From NCBI GenBank assembly GCA_037388465.1, contig JARRKE010000020.1, positions 1-32,864 of the forward strand: a stretch of DNA of 32,864 nt, in the 5' to 3' direction. The DNA comes from Gammaproteobacteria bacterium. GTDB lineage: Bacteria > Pseudomonadota > Gammaproteobacteria > SpSt-1174. Both the position numbers and the translations under genes were made by a program. The notes under the pieces were generated by a model that searched no databases, had not been told where the DNA came from, and saw only the letters and a list, made by a program, of their open reading frames with translations. Of this stretch, positions 15,109-22,247 are shown piece by piece (position 1 is the stretch's first letter; the number at the start of each line of letters is the position of its first letter).

Positions 15109-15909
15109 ATGCGCTCGCACAAAGCAAGGCTCGAATATTTAAAACATGCTGGGTATGTGCCACAAGGCATTATTGATATTGGAGCGCATGTCGGTAAGTG
15201 GTCTGAAATGATTCATAGCGTATTTCCTAATGCGCCAATCTTGATGATCGAGGGAAATCAAGATCACAAAGAGAAGTTATTAGGGGCCTTGGAAAATATT
15301 CAGCATAGGATGCCAGATTCCGAACTTGAGATAACTCTTTTATCAGATCAAGCAAAAGAAGCGATCTATTACAAAACAATAAATGGCGGGACATCAGGCA
15401 ATTCCCTTTATAAGGAAAATACGCCGTCATACGCGAAAGAAAACGTCATAGAGGAAATAAGAAAGACAACAACATTGGATGAAATAGTAAAGCGGTCAGG
15501 ACCTACTTACGATTTCATCAAACTGGATGTACAAGGAGCGGAAGCAGACGTTTTAAAAGGCGCATTGGCTACGATGGAACATGCGAAGTTCATCCTGATG
15601 GAAACTCAGTTGCTGGAATACAATCAAGGCGCGCCGTTGTTTCATTCAATCATTGAATTAATGGCTTCGTATGGATTTCAGATGGCGGATGTTTATGAAT
15701 TTCACTATCTACCAGATGGAAGGTTGAACGAAGTAGATGTGCTTTTTGCAAAAAGCCATGATCCAATGTTTTGCATCGATAGGAACAAGAAAATTAACAA
15801 AAAGGAAAAGACGGCAGATATCTTTAATCTTTGCCTAAATATGGACTCACCAATATCAATTATTAAGAAACTGATGAGTAATCAATTTCGACATGGCAAA
15901 TCGGGATGA
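15109..15909 (+). CDS. FkbM-family SAM-dependent methyltransferase
   Basis: FkbM-type enzymes methylate hydroxyl groups of sugars or small molecules, often in surface-polysaccharide pathways; the substrate here is unknown. The 266-residue protein shows SAM-binding motif I IIDIGAHVGKWS (residues 21-32), the acidic end of the next strand LMIEGN (45-50), and the family signature FIKLDVQGAEADVLKGA (136-152). A lysine-rich tail (about 229-240) follows the domain. Base composition is unlike the neighbours: in the row starting 15781, 18 of 60 bases are G or C, against 40 of 60 in the glmS row starting 14521, which suggests horizontal acquisition. It lies 37 bases after glmS in the same orientation with no terminator between, so it may be expressed by read-through. 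No strong ribosome site precedes the ATG. Confidence 0.85.
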   Translation: MRSHKARLEYLKHAGYVPQGIIDIGAHVGKWSEMIHSVFPNAPILMIEGNQDHKEKLLGALENIQHRMPDSELEITLLSDQAKEAIYYKTINGGTSGNSLYKENTPSYAKENVIEEIRKTTTLDEIVKRSGPTYDFIKLDVQGAEADVLKGALATMEHAKFILMETQLLEYNQGAPLFHSIIELMASYGFQMADVYEFHYLPDGRLNEVDVLFAKSHDPMFCIDRNKKINKKEKTADIFNLCLNMDSPISIIKKLMSNQFRHGKSG

Positions 15910-16145
15910 AACCCATCAATGAAAGCAACGCCATGGGCTTAGACTTGATGTCATATCGGGTTAATTAGGCTTCAGTTGAATTAAGGCCTTAGAAGCCCAC
16001 CCTAAATCTAAATTACAGCAAAGGGCGGGCAAAATTCTTTATGAAAAACATGGTGTTAGATGCCTTCAGCAAAGGCGGCTTTCCCTGGCGTCATTCATGG
16101 GGTAGGATTGCCGGCTTGCCAAGTACGTATAGAGACGGAGTGGTT
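15910..16145. other. AT-rich gene-free interval with nested inverted repeats
   Basis: No convincing gene was seen here. AT-rich DNA continues to roughly 16075 and then returns to the GC-rich composition of the genome, marking the right edge of the island. An outer inverted pair TGGGCTT (15934-15940) and AAGCCCA (15993-15999) encloses an inner pair TTAATT (15961-15966) and AATTAA (15979-15984). There is no T-run after it, so it is not a standard terminator. An ATG-initiated extension from 16041 into the next gene is open but lacks a ribosome site. Confidence 0.4.
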
Positions 16146-16448
16146 ATGGATCAGAACGCCCTGAACGCACGCTGCGTAGAGCTTTTTCAGCACCCCCGCG
16201 TGCAACAGATGATGTGGAGTCCGCGCATGTTCTGGGATATCGGTCGTACGCTCACCTCCAAGCCGACCGATTGGACCAGCCCCAAGGTCGACCTGTGTGA
16301 ACTGGAAGTGCTGCTGGCCGCAGCCGCCTATGTCGATTCGCAGTGCGCCACAGAACTGAACGGCCGCGAACCCGGCCGTGCCGATTTCATCCGCCGCGCG
16401 GTGCAAAGCGGCCAGCGTCCCATGCTGCACAACATCAAGAGTCACTAA
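16146..16448 (+). CDS. small protein of unknown function
   Basis: I do not recognise this 100-residue product. It is soluble-looking, with no signal peptide or membrane helix, and is rich in Arg, Trp and Cys; it has blocks WSPRMFWDIG, KVDLCELEVLLAAAAYVDSQC and a C-terminal RADFIRRAVQSGQRP. The ATG at 16146 is preferred over the upstream in-frame ATG at 16041 because GGAG (16137-16140) lies five bases before it and because the upstream part is in the AT-rich island. Base composition is like the core genome. It is a single gene ending in a strong terminator, with no functional context from its neighbours. Coding status rests on the ribosome site, composition and terminator. Confidence 0.7.
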   Translation: MDQNALNARCVELFQHPRVQQMMWSPRMFWDIGRTLTSKPTDWTSPKVDLCELEVLLAAAAYVDSQCATELNGREPGRADFIRRAVQSGQRPMLHNIKSH

Positions 16449-16471
16449 GCGAAACCGTATCGGGATTGCAT

Positions 16472-16502
16472 AAAAGCCGGGCCTCAGGGCCCGGCTTTTT
16501 TT
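16472..16502 (+). terminator. strong rho-independent terminator, possibly bidirectional
   Basis: The stem AAAAGCCGGGCC (16472-16483) pairs perfectly with GGCCCGGCTTTT (16488-16499) around the loop TCAG and runs into seven Ts (16496-16502). It ends the small unknown gene. The A-rich left arm gives four Ts on the other strand, so it could also stop minus-strand transcripts coming from the DJ-1-like gene that ends at 16571. Confidence 0.92.
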
Positions 16503-16570
16503 GTGCCTGTCAAAATCGCCGGTGCAGCGAACGGGCTTCGAGTTTGTCGGTTACGGCGGTGGAGCGATGA

Positions 16571-17125
16571 TCAAACGGGGCGTTGCAGCGGGCCTTCCAC
16601 TTCGGCGCGTTTGTCCGCACCGGCCAGCAGTTCGATCAGTGAAAGCGCGAAGTCCATGGCCGTGCCGGGACCCCGTGAGGTGAGGATGTGCCCGTCACGG
16701 GTCACCACATCGGTGGTGAGCGTGGTGTCGGGCAGGTTCATGGCCTCCAGCACGCCCGGGAAGGCGGTGGCGTGGCGGCCTTCCAGCAGACCTGCCGAGG
16801 CCAGCACCTTGGGTGCGGCGCAGATGGCGGCGGTGTAGCGTCCCTTGCCGGCATGCCGGCCGAGCAGCTCGGCGAGGCGGGTGTCGTGTTGGAGGTTGTC
16901 GGCGCCGGGCTGGCCGCCGGGCAGTGCGATCAGGTCGAAGTCCTCACCCAGAACGCTGTCCAGGGTGACATCGGGCAGGAGCCGGGTGCCGCGGGAGGCC
17001 GTGACGGGTCGGTCGTCAAGTCCGGCGGTAACGACCTCGAAGCCGGCGCGGCGAAACAGGTCGATGAGGGTAACCGCCTCGAGTTCCTCGCAGCCCTGGG
17101 CTAGGGGGATAAGGATGCGAACCAT
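16571..17125 (-). CDS. DJ-1/PfpI superfamily protein, YajL-like
   Basis: DJ-1/YajL proteins are cytoplasmic stress-response proteins with reported chaperone or deglycase activities, the latter debated. The 184-residue product has the nucleophile-elbow cysteine C102 in AAICAAP, the partner glutamate in GCEELEAVT (residues 11-19), LIALPGGQPGADNL and the C-terminal LTSRGPGTAMDFAL. It is closer to the YajL/DJ-1 branch than to PfpI proteases. The ATG at 17125 has an excellent AGGAGG (complement of 17133-17138) seven bases upstream, and overlaps the end of the upstream deacetylase gene by 25 bases, so it is the last gene of the envC-led operon. E. coli YajL lies elsewhere, so this linkage is a local feature. 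Confidence 0.9.
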   Translation of the reverse strand: MVRILIPLAQGCEELEAVTLIDLFRRAGFEVVTAGLDDRPVTASRGTRLLPDVTLDSVLGEDFDLIALPGGQPGADNLQHDTRLAELLGRHAGKGRYTAAICAAPKVLASAGLLEGRHATAFPGVLEAMNLPDTTLTTDVVTRDGHILTSRGPGTAMDFALSLIELLAGADKRAEVEGPLQRPV

Positions 17126-17889
17126 GATCTGGCCTCCTGCTTGGCACGGATGAGTTGACTCGCGTGCACCAGTGTAACGCCGTCGCTGGCCAGGTTGCGC
17201 AGGCGTTCCCGCAGGACCATCAGGGTTGCAGGATGAGGATGCCCGATGGCGATGGCATAGCCGCGCGCCCGGGCGATCTGGATCAGGGTGTCGAACTGGT
17301 GCGCCACGTAGGCGGGATCCCCCGGCTTGGCGTCCAGGAAGACGTTGCGCGCCGCATGGGGCAGGCCGTGCTCGGCCGCCACCTGCTCGGCGACGGTACG
17401 CGGCGTGGTGCGGCTGTCGATGAAATACAGCCCGCCGTGCTGCTGCAGCACCTGCATTACCCAGGCCATGTCGCCGGGATGCTGGGTCAACAGGCTGCCC
17501 ATGTGGTTGTTGACGCCGCGCACGTACGGAATGTCGGCCAGGGCCTTTTGCACCGTCCGCTTCATCTGGGTTTCGTCCATGTCCAGGGTCAGGCCGTCCG
17601 GGCCGAGCCGGCGGTCATCGTCCGATTCCATGGGCAGATGCAGCATGACCTCCTTGTCGCGGGCATGGGCTTCGTCTGCCAGCCGGCGGGCAAAAGGCGT
17701 GTCCGGCAGTACGGAAACCGTGAGCGCGCCCGGCAGCGCGAGGCTGGCCTGGCCCGCCGCGAGGTTGTAGCCGAGATCGTCGATGATGATCGCGATCAGC
17801 GGGTGGCGGGCGGGTTCGGCGCGAAGCGAGGTCGACAGGAAAAGCAAAAGCAGGCAGGCGAGCCCGAGGCACGCCTGCCGGGGATACAT
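17101..17889 (-). CDS. yibQ: exported divergent polysaccharide deacetylase family protein (YibQ-like)
   Basis: This belongs to the divergent polysaccharide deacetylase family (NodB-like fold), a periplasmic protein usually encoded beside envC; its substrate is not established. From the ATG at 17889 the product has 262 residues with a signal peptide (ACLGLACLLLLFLSTSLRA) cleaved before EPARHP. The mature part starts IAIIIDDLGYN and then shows VMLHLPME, VRGVNNHMGSLLT, YFIDSRTTP and AIAIGHPHPAT, the conserved sites of the family. A GTG at 17907 would add six residues and overlap ctpA. It overlaps the DJ-1-like gene by 25 bases at its 3' end. The order envC-ctpA-yibQ is common in gammaproteobacteria outside the enterics. 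Confidence 0.9.
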   Translation of the reverse strand: MYPRQACLGLACLLLLFLSTSLRAEPARHPLIAIIIDDLGYNLAAGQASLALPGALTVSVLPDTPFARRLADEAHARDKEVMLHLPMESDDDRRLGPDGLTLDMDETQMKRTVQKALADIPYVRGVNNHMGSLLTQHPGDMAWVMQVLQQHGGLYFIDSRTTPRTVAEQVAAEHGLPHAARNVFLDAKPGDPAYVAHQFDTLIQIARARGYAIAIGHPHPATLMVLRERLRNLASDGVTLVHASQLIRAKQEARSWFASLSP

Positions 17890-17897
17890 GTGGGTTA

Positions 17898-19205
17898 TCA
17901 GCGCCACTTGCCGTAGATGGACAGACCCTTGAGGAGATTCAACGCCTCGTACAGCTGATAATCCTTTTCGGCCAGGCTCAGATCGTCCCCGGATTTTGCC
18001 TCAGGCGCCTGTTTCTTGTTGCCGTTCTGCAGATGGCCGCTCAGGTCGGCTTCCGTGATCGGTTTGAACGTCTCCTTCTGGCTGCTTACTTTCAGCGGGT
18101 CCAGGGTCACGTTGGGCACGATGCCCTCGGCCTGGATGGAGCGTCCGGACGGCGTGTAGTACAGCGCGGTGGTGAGCTTGAGTGCGGTGCCTTCGGGCAT
18201 GGGCAGGATGGTCTGCACGGAGCCCTTGCCGAAGGTCTTGGTGCCCACGATCAGGGCACGCTTGTTGTCCTGCAGCGCTCCGGAAACGATCTCCGAAGCG
18301 GAGGCCGAGCCGCCGTTGACCAGCACCACCATCGGGGCGCCGTCCAGGTCGTCCCCCGGGGAGGCGGAATAGCGCAGGTCGGAATCGGCGATGCGGCCCT
18401 TGGTGTAGACGATCAGGCCCTTGTTCAGGAAGGCGTCCGCCACACCCACCGCTGCGGTGAGCACCCCGCCGGGATTGTTGCGCAGGTCGAGCACCAGCCC
18501 CTTGAGGTCGCCCTTGTTTTCCTTCTTCAGCGCCTCGAGGGCCTTTTGCAGGTCCTCCGCGGTGCGGGACTGGAAGCTGGCAATGCGTACGTAGCCGTAG
18601 CCGGATTCGAGCATGCGGTATTTCACGCTCTTCACGTGGATCACGGCGCGCTTGATGGAAATCTCCATGGGTGCGGCGGCACCCTCCCGGACCACGGTCA
18701 GGGTGACCTTGCTGCCGGGCTTGCCGCGCATGAGCTTGACGGCGTCATCCAGGCTCATGCCTTTGACGGGTTTGTTGTCGATGCGAATGATCAGGTCGCC
18801 GGACTTGATGCCGGCCTTTTGCGCCGGTGTGTCGTCGATGGGGGAAACCACCTTGACGAAGCCGTTCTCCATGCCGACCTCGATACCGAGGCCGCCGAAT
18901 TCGCCGGTGGTGCCGATCTGCAGTTCCTTGAAGGCCTCCTTGTCCAGAAACGCGGAATGCGGATCCAGACCGGTCACCATGCCTTCGATGGCGCTTTCAA
19001 TGAGCTTCTTGTCGCTGACGTCCTCGACGTAATCCTCCTTGATCTTGCTGTATACGTCGGAGAACAGGCGGAGTTCGTCCAGCGGGAGCGCCTCGGCATT
19101 GGCAGGGGCCTGCTCACGGTCGGCGAAGACCGTGATCGAGGTACTCAGCATGGTGCCGATGACCATACCGAGCAGGATTCCGAAGATTAAACGCTTGTTT
19201 CTCAT
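17898..19205 (-). CDS. ctpA: carboxyl-terminal processing protease, S41 family (CtpA)
   Basis: S41 proteases are periplasmic or membrane-anchored and trim C termini or degrade envelope proteins, including peptidoglycan hydrolases. The 435-residue product has an N-terminal signal/anchor (FGILLGMVIGTMLSTSITVF, residues 8-27), a PDZ domain (about 105-185, with GGLGIEV and AGIKSGDLIIRID) and the protease core. The catalytic serine is S302 in GGSASASE and the lysine K327 in TFGKGSVQ; their spacing of 25 and E305 match the family dyad. A GGAGAG ribosome site precedes the ATG. A 111-base gap separates it from envC; a weak promoter there cannot be excluded. Neighbouring EnvC suggests a role in cell-wall remodelling. 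Confidence 0.95.
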   Translation of the reverse strand: MRNKRLIFGILLGMVIGTMLSTSITVFADREQAPANAEALPLDELRLFSDVYSKIKEDYVEDVSDKKLIESAIEGMVTGLDPHSAFLDKEAFKELQIGTTGEFGGLGIEVGMENGFVKVVSPIDDTPAQKAGIKSGDLIIRIDNKPVKGMSLDDAVKLMRGKPGSKVTLTVVREGAAAPMEISIKRAVIHVKSVKYRMLESGYGYVRIASFQSRTAEDLQKALEALKKENKGDLKGLVLDLRNNPGGVLTAAVGVADAFLNKGLIVYTKGRIADSDLRYSASPGDDLDGAPMVVLVNGGSASASEIVSGALQDNKRALIVGTKTFGKGSVQTILPMPEGTALKLTTALYYTPSGRSIQAEGIVPNVTLDPLKVSSQKETFKPITEADLSGHLQNGNKKQAPEAKSGDDLSLAEKDYQLYEALNLLKGLSIYGKWR

Positions 19206-19316
19206 GAAGCTCTCCCTACCAACACGAAGGGTGCGGCTCCGCCACCCCCCTGGGGCTGCTTATACCGGGTCAAAAGTTCTGAGCATCTTAGCATGTCGAA
19301 GCCGCGGGAACGCGAT

Positions 19317-20498
19317 TTATCGGCTCGCAAAGCGCACCTTGTGACTGCACCACTGGCCGGGATTGACCGGCTTGCCGTTGTGGCGGATTTCGAAGTAAAG
19401 GCCCGGCTGCGAGTGGCCGCCGCTGTCACCCACGCGCCCGAGAATGTCCCCGGCGTCCACCCAGTCGCCGACCGCTTTGTACAGGCTTTCGTTGTGTCCG
19501 TAGAGGCTCATGTAGCCGCGGCCGTGATCGACGATGATCAGCAGGCCGTAGCCGCGCATCCAGTCGGCGAACACGACGCGCCCGTTGGCGACAGCGCGGA
19601 CCGGCGCATGCGGTTTGGCCCCGATCAGCACGCCGTGCCAGCGCAGCTTGCCGTCGCTGCCCGAGATCCGCTGGTGGTAACGGGCGCGCAGCCTGCCGTC
19701 GACGGGCCAGGGCAGTCGCCCCTTGAGGCTGGGAAAGCGCTGGAAAGAGCCGATGTTGTCGGGAATGTCGGACAGCACCTTGCCGAGTGAATCGAGCAGG
19801 GACTGCAGGTCCTGCTCGTTCTTTTTAAGCGAGCCGAGTCGTGCCTGCTGGGATTTGAGCCGCTCGTCGATCCTGCCCAGCAGCGCCTGCCGGTCCCGCT
19901 TGTTGCGTGCCAGGGTGCGGATGCGCGCCTGCGCCTGATCACGGCTCTGCTCCAGGGCATGTTTCTGGTCGTGGATGGCAGATTCCGTCTGCGCCAGTTC
20001 GTCGAGCGTCTGCTGCAGGTCCTGCAGCCGATGCACGCGGGCCTGGTTGAGGTACCGGGCGTAGGTCAGGGTGCGGCCGAGCGTGGCCGGGTCCTGCTGG
20101 TTCAGCAACAGCTTGAGCTGCGGGTCGCCGCCCATCATGAACATGGCGCGCAACTGGGCGTCCAGCGCCTTGCGCTGGGAAGCGAGATGGGTCAGCAGGG
20201 ACTGGCGCTGGGTCTCCAGACCGGAAAGGCGCCGCTCCTGTTTTGCCAGGCGTTGGCGGATGGAGCGCAGCTCGTGCAGCAAACGCCCGCGTTCGCGTTC
20301 GATGCGTCCGAGCTCGGCCTGCAGTGCATCCTGTTTCTGCAGAGTGCGTTCGCGATTGGCCTGCAAGGCGCTGATTTCACGCTGGATTTTCTGCAGCTTG
20401 GCCGCAGTTTCCGCGCGCTGGTCGGCCGCCGGCACGGGCGGCGCGCAACACAGGCTGACCAGCAGCAGGACAAGCAGGCTAGAACGTGGCCGGAACAC
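19317..20498 (-). CDS. envC: murein hydrolase activator EnvC
   Basis: EnvC is a periplasmic septal protein that activates amidases AmiA and AmiB under FtsEX control. From a GTG at 20498 the 393-residue product has a signal peptide (SLLVLLLVSLCCAPPVPA), a long coiled coil (about residues 25-250, rich in Gln, Arg, Leu) and a C-terminal LytM/M23 domain. The LytM domain is degenerate as in E. coli EnvC: the HxxxD site reads HGVLI and the HxH motif reads GLYFEIR, so it cannot bind zinc and should act as an activator, not a hydrolase. A GTG at 20525 is an alternative start (402 residues); the longer open frame to 20681 would run into the divergent arsR gene and is unlikely. Gene order with ctpA and yibQ supports the call. 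Confidence 0.93.
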   Translation of the reverse strand: MFRPRSSLLVLLLVSLCCAPPVPAADQRAETAAKLQKIQREISALQANRERTLQKQDALQAELGRIERERGRLLHELRSIRQRLAKQERRLSGLETQRQSLLTHLASQRKALDAQLRAMFMMGGDPQLKLLLNQQDPATLGRTLTYARYLNQARVHRLQDLQQTLDELAQTESAIHDQKHALEQSRDQAQARIRTLARNKRDRQALLGRIDERLKSQQARLGSLKKNEQDLQSLLDSLGKVLSDIPDNIGSFQRFPSLKGRLPWPVDGRLRARYHQRISGSDGKLRWHGVLIGAKPHAPVRAVANGRVVFADWMRGYGLLIIVDHGRGYMSLYGHNESLYKAVGDWVDAGDILGRVGDSGGHSQPGLYFEIRHNGKPVNPGQWCSHKVRFASR

Positions 20499-20590
20499 AG
20501 GATCGGGACCCTTTGGGGACGGCACCCATTGTAGCCCGGCGGGGGCAACGAGCAAGGAGACGTTGTGGACAGTAAGGCGTTGTTGTACTG

Positions 20591-20608
20591 TATAATTTAA
20601 TAATATTA
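20591..20608. promoter_or_regulatory. AT-only block between envC and the ArsR-family gene, candidate promoter/operator
   Basis: An 18-base stretch made only of A and T contains a consensus TATAAT (20591-20596, preceded by TG) and the perfect palindrome TAATATTA (20601-20608). It lies about 30 bases before the regulator's ATG and 93 bases upstream of the envC start. No matching -35 box is evident on the plus strand. ArsR-family repressors often bind AT-rich dyads overlapping their own promoter, so autoregulation is inferred. Confidence 0.4.
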
Positions 20609-20636
20609 CGACTTCGTGATCCGGCGGTACCTCCTG

Positions 20637-20963
20637 ATGCCCGAATCCACCGAACTCCTGACGCCGCAATTGATGTCCCAAGACGAGGACATCGAAAGGG
20701 CTTCCCGTTCCCTGAAGGCCATGTCACACCCGTTGCGGCTGAAAATCCTCTGCACCCTGGGGGATCGCGAGGTGAGCGTGCAGGAGATCGTGGACAGCGT
20801 CGGCACCTCCCAGAGCAACATCTCCCAGCACCTCGCCATACTCAGGGACAAGGGCATTCTCGCCTCCCGCAAGGACGCCAACCGCGTCTACTACCGGGTC
20901 GGCGACGCGCGCACCCTGCGCCTGATCGGCATGATGCAGGAAGTCTTCTGTAACCAGGCCTGA
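20637..20963 (+). CDS. ArsR/SmtB-family repressor, SqrR/BigR/YgaV-like (predicted persulfide sensor)
   Basis: The 108-residue winged-helix protein has the ArsR core KAMSHPLRLKILCTLGD (residues 27-43), recognition helix TSQSNISQHLAILRDKG (57-73) and wing DANRVYYRV. Two cysteines, C39 in KILCTL and C105 in VFCNQA at the end of the last helix, are 66 residues apart, as in the sulfide/persulfide sensors SqrR and BigR; the metal-site CxC of arsenic-type ArsR proteins is absent. These proteins form an intramolecular polysulfide bridge and leave DNA. The ATG at 20637 is chosen; a GTG at 20616 would add seven residues. A rhodanese gene follows in the same direction after 81 bases, and envC diverges. 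Confidence 0.85.
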   Translation: MPESTELLTPQLMSQDEDIERASRSLKAMSHPLRLKILCTLGDREVSVQEIVDSVGTSQSNISQHLAILRDKGILASRKDANRVYYRVGDARTLRLIGMMQEVFCNQA

Positions 20964-20985
20964 AGTCCTTCCGGGGCGGTCGGAC

Positions 20986-21014
20986 TTGGCCTGAACCCCG
21001 CTTCCTGCTAAAAA
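20986..21014 (+). promoter_or_regulatory. candidate sigma70 promoter for yibN-grxC-trxC
   Basis: TTGGCC (20986-20991) and TAAAAA (21009-21014) are 17 bases apart, and TGC immediately before the -10 box makes it an extended -10. It lies in the 81-base gap after the repressor gene, 31 bases before the rhodanese start. Support is by consensus only. Confidence 0.35.
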
Positions 21015-21044
21015 GGCGTCCTGATTTTCCCTGGGCCCCTGCGC

Positions 21045-21470
21045 ATGCAAGAATACCTCGCTTTTGTCTCGCGCCATCCCGTGTTGTTCGCCTTGCTGGC
21101 GGCGGTGGTGGTGCTGATCATCTGGACCGAAATCCGCCGTTTCACCTCCGGGTTCCGTCAGGTCTCGCCCGCCGAGGCCGTACGCCTGATCAACCAGGAC
21201 GAGACCCTGCTCCTCGACGTTCGGGATGCCAACGAGGTTCGCACCGGCGTGATCGGCGGCGCCAAGCACATCCCGCTGGCCGACCTCACCAAACGGGTCG
21301 ACGAGCTGGAAAAATTCCGCGACAAGACCATTCTCGCCTATTGCCGCAGCGGCAGCCGTTCCGCCCAGGCCTGTTCGCAGCTTTTGAAACGCGATTTCAA
21401 GAACGTGGTGAATCTCAAGGGCGGTATCATGGCCTGGCAGGAAGCGAACCTCCCCTTGAGCAAGAAGTAA
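21045..21470 (+). CDS. yibN: membrane-anchored rhodanese (sulfurtransferase), YibN-like
   Basis: Rhodaneses carry sulfane sulfur as a cysteine persulfide. The 141-residue product has one N-terminal membrane helix (residues 12-28, VLFALLAAVVVLIIW) and a single rhodanese domain with LLLDVRDANEVRTGVIGGAKHIPLADL and the active-site loop CRSGSRS with C100. E. coli YibN has the same design and the same neighbours grxC and secB, which supports the name. It lies downstream of an ArsR-type regulator with persulfide-sensor cysteines, so it may handle the sulfur species sensed by it. grxC starts six bases after the stop. Confidence 0.9.
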   Translation: MQEYLAFVSRHPVLFALLAAVVVLIIWTEIRRFTSGFRQVSPAEAVRLINQDETLLLDVRDANEVRTGVIGGAKHIPLADLTKRVDELEKFRDKTILAYCRSGSRSAQACSQLLKRDFKNVVNLKGGIMAWQEANLPLSKK

Positions 21471-21476
21471 CGGTCA

Positions 21477-21746
21477 ATGAGTAGTCAGCCCAAGGTCATC
21501 ATGTATTCCACGCGCTTTTGCCCCTATTGCGTGATGGCGCGGCGCCTGTTGAGTTCGAAGCGGGTGGAGTTCGAGGATATCCGCATCGATCAGCATCCCG
21601 AGCGGCGGGCGGAGATGGAAGACCGCAGTGGCCGGTTCACCGTGCCGCAGATCTTCATCGGTGAGGTGCACGTCGGCGGATACGACGACATGGCCGCGCT
21701 GGAGCGGGAAGGGCGGCTCGATCCTTTGCTCGGGAGAGAGGCGTGA
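21477..21746 (+). CDS. grxC: glutaredoxin 3
   Basis: A small glutathione-dependent thiol oxidoreductase of 89 residues. The dithiol active site CPYC is at residues 15-18 (YSTRFCPYC), followed by the cis-proline glutathione-binding TVPQIFIG and the GGYDDMAALE motif. It is the expected gene between yibN and secB in gammaproteobacteria. Its last bases overlap the GTG start of trxC, so the two thiol redox proteins are translationally coupled. Confidence 0.96.
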   Translation: MSSQPKVIMYSTRFCPYCVMARRLLSSKRVEFEDIRIDQHPERRAEMEDRSGRFTVPQIFIGEVHVGGYDDMAALEREGRLDPLLGREA

Positions 21747-22174
21747 GTGGGCGGATTCTCGTCTGCCCGCATTGTCTGAAGCTCAACCGGGTCCCCGAGG
21801 CGCGGCTGGCGGAATCGCCGCGTTGCGGCAGCTGCCACGAACCGCTGTTCGGCGGCCATCCCCTGGAACTGACCCCGCAGACGCTGCAGCGGTTTATCGC
21901 CAAGGAGGAAATCCCGCTGCTGGTCGACTTCTGGGCGCCCTGGTGCGCACCCTGCCGCGTGATGGCACCGGCCTTCGAGCAGGCCGCGCGGGAACTCGAA
22001 CCGCGAGTCAGACTGGGCAAGCTTGATACCGAGGCCCATCAACAGCCTGCCGCCGAATACGGCATACGCGGCATTCCGACCCTTATTCTGTTCGCCGGCG
22101 GGCGTGAGAAGGCGCGCGTCTCCGGCGCCATGGACGCCGGACAGCTGCGGCAATGGGTGAGCCAGCAACTCTGA
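21743..22174 (+). CDS. trxC: thioredoxin 2 (zinc-binding thioredoxin)
   Basis: TrxC-type thioredoxin of 143 residues with an N-terminal zinc module, CPHC (C8, C11) and CGSC (C28, C31), followed by a thioredoxin domain with the active site WCAPC (C68, C71) and the cis-proline loop GIRGIPTLILF. The start is GTG at 21743 within the grxC stop (GTGA overlap). Thioredoxin 2 reduces protein disulfides in the cytoplasm and in enterics is under oxidative-stress control. It is not at this place in E. coli, where secB directly follows grxC; here it is inserted between them. Confidence 0.95.
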   Translation: MSGRILVCPHCLKLNRVPEARLAESPRCGSCHEPLFGGHPLELTPQTLQRFIAKEEIPLLVDFWAPWCAPCRVMAPAFEQAARELEPRVRLGKLDTEAHQQPAAEYGIRGIPTLILFAGGREKARVSGAMDAGQLRQWVSQQL

Positions 22175-22247
22175 TACCGGCGGCGCTCGCCCGATTCTTT
22201 ACGGATTCAACCCATCTCCAACGACTTTTAGGGAACAAGCATCGATC

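Noticed and set aside
15072-16075. A Tn7-like transposon after glmS
   Set aside because: No tns genes, no TGT...ACA ends and no target duplication could be found; only the target site and an AT-rich gene are supported.
16041-16145. N-terminal extension of the small unknown gene from the ATG at 16041
   Set aside because: No ribosome site, and the extension crosses the composition boundary; the ATG at 16146 has GGAG at good spacing.
20526-20681. Upstream extension of the envC frame
   Set aside because: It would overlap the start of the divergent repressor gene and places the signal peptide deep inside the protein.
20963-20987. Hairpin AAGTCC...GGACTT after the ArsR-type gene as a terminator
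   Set aside because: Only six base pairs, a 13-base loop and no T-run.
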